Below are positions 44,736-45,168 of a stretch of 45,168 nt of DNA, one piece after another (the first letter of the stretch is position 1; the number at the start of each line of letters is the position of its first letter). A program made the position numbers and the translations under genes. Where the stretch lies: positions 1 to 45,168 of the forward strand of contig MNCI01009468.1 in the NCBI GenBank assembly GCA_015680685.1, read 5' to 3'. The notes under the pieces are model-generated. The model had not been told where the DNA came from, made no database searches, and saw nothing but the letters and a program-made list of their open reading frames with translations. Source of the DNA: Gnetum montanum (lineage: Eukaryota; Streptophyta; Gnetopsida; Gnetales; Gnetaceae).

Positions 44736-45168
44736 AGGTAAGTATGATTGGATCCCAATATTTCCAACATGCAAGGATCCCAACCTTCCATTTATTAATT
44801 ATAGCCATGCTCAACCATTTAGCTATGTGGGGTATCCTCCATTCTAGCAACAACAGAATTAATAAATGTTTTCATTGTCTTTAATTTTACAATTTTTTAT
44901 TTTCTAGTTTTTCATTTTCCAATTTATTGTTTTACCTTTTTGTCTTTTTGTCTCTTTATCTTTTTACAAGTAATCTCATCTACAAATAAAGCACTCATGT
45001 GACTCATTGGTTGAGGTGTTGTTCTATGCTATCAAGTCTCATGTGACTAATTATTTGAATAGCGAGCCCACAACATCACATCCACCTAACCATTATATTA
45101 ATAAGAGGTTCTACTCTAGGTACAATGATATTCTTGACATCATTAAAACTTAAAGTAACCTTGTGTTA
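44736..45168 (+). mobile_element. Internal DNA of element E after gag, to window edge
   Basis: The first part still reads as a broken gag-like tail (NLPFINYSHAQPF at about 44782-44820). It is followed by a T-rich stretch (44880-44965) and then sequence with no recognised domain. The start of pol is not reached or not recognisable. Confidence 0.4.

Larger units (their letters stand above)
41882..45168 (+). mobile_element. Element E: 5' part of a plus-strand Gypsy element
   Basis: The 5' LTR (41882-42727), tRNA-Asp-type primer site, leader and gag are in the window; pol and the 3' LTR would lie beyond the right edge. It sits inside the minus-strand pol of element D, so it is the younger of the two. 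The left flanking bases, GTATT at 41877-41881, are the expected half of its target duplication. CpG dinucleotides are commoner in its LTR than in the LTRs of A-C, consistent with a younger age. Confidence 0.85.

Noticed and set aside
1-45168. CRISPR arrays, operons, prophage or bacterial defence genes
   Set aside because: The window is plant nuclear DNA. The regular repeats seen are LTR modules and simple tandem duplications, and no bacterial-type gene cluster is present.

Overview
This window looks like nuclear DNA from a seed plant with a large, repeat-filled genome, possibly a gymnosperm; that lineage guess is inference only. The sequence is AT-rich and poor in CpG. It contains plant-type Gypsy and Copia retrotransposons, an RTE-type LINE end and a fragment of a plant LRR receptor kinase. 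I see no intact protein-coding gene. Every recognisable coding block carries in-frame stops, frameshifts or internal deletions, and many changes look like C-to-T or G-to-A decay.

Layout. 1-10857 is a nest of two related minus-strand Gypsy elements. Element A (3' LTR 1-567, internal remnants 568-1547 and 8187-10365, partial 5' LTR 10366-10857) is interrupted at 1547/1548 by element B (1548-8186). Element A itself sits in an LRR receptor-kinase pseudogene (10858-11835, minus). After a 406-base N gap (11940-12345) comes a decayed plus-strand Copia element (12346-14470), then unassigned DNA, then the 3' end of an RTE-type LINE (15748-16241, minus). That LINE is the target of the one structurally complete element in the window, element C (16242-29449, minus). 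C has two LTRs, a 5-bp ATTTA target duplication, a tRNA-Asp-type primer site, gag, protease, RT, RNase H, integrase and an extra 3' ORF (ORF3).

29455-45168 has unassigned DNA, a solo LTR with its own CTTCT target duplication (31912-32733) set in an older LTR/primer-site remnant, a 149-bp tandem duplication, a decayed ORF of unknown family (36855-37945, minus), Athila-like pol remnants (element D, 40381-41881, minus), and the 5' half of element E (41882 to the right edge, plus). E belongs to the same LTR family as the solo LTR and has inserted into D's pol.

How the parts relate. A, B, C and E share LTR ends of the form TGATGA...TCATCA and a CCTATAAATA-type TATA box. C and E keep recognisable tRNA-Asp primer sites and related gag proteins, so they look like branches of one Athila/Tat-like Gypsy group. 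A, B, E and the solo LTR also share an array of palindromic GATATC-type modules upstream of the TATA box, which is the most unusual cis-structure here. ORF3 is present in C but absent from the matching place in A and B. Several oddities are probably assembly effects: a block between two single Ns (7002-7640) lies in the opposite orientation to the rest of gag, and a 46-bp exact duplication flanks another N at 18685. I found no evidence for a new defence, metabolic or regulatory gene system; the interest lies in retroelement biology and scaffold quality.
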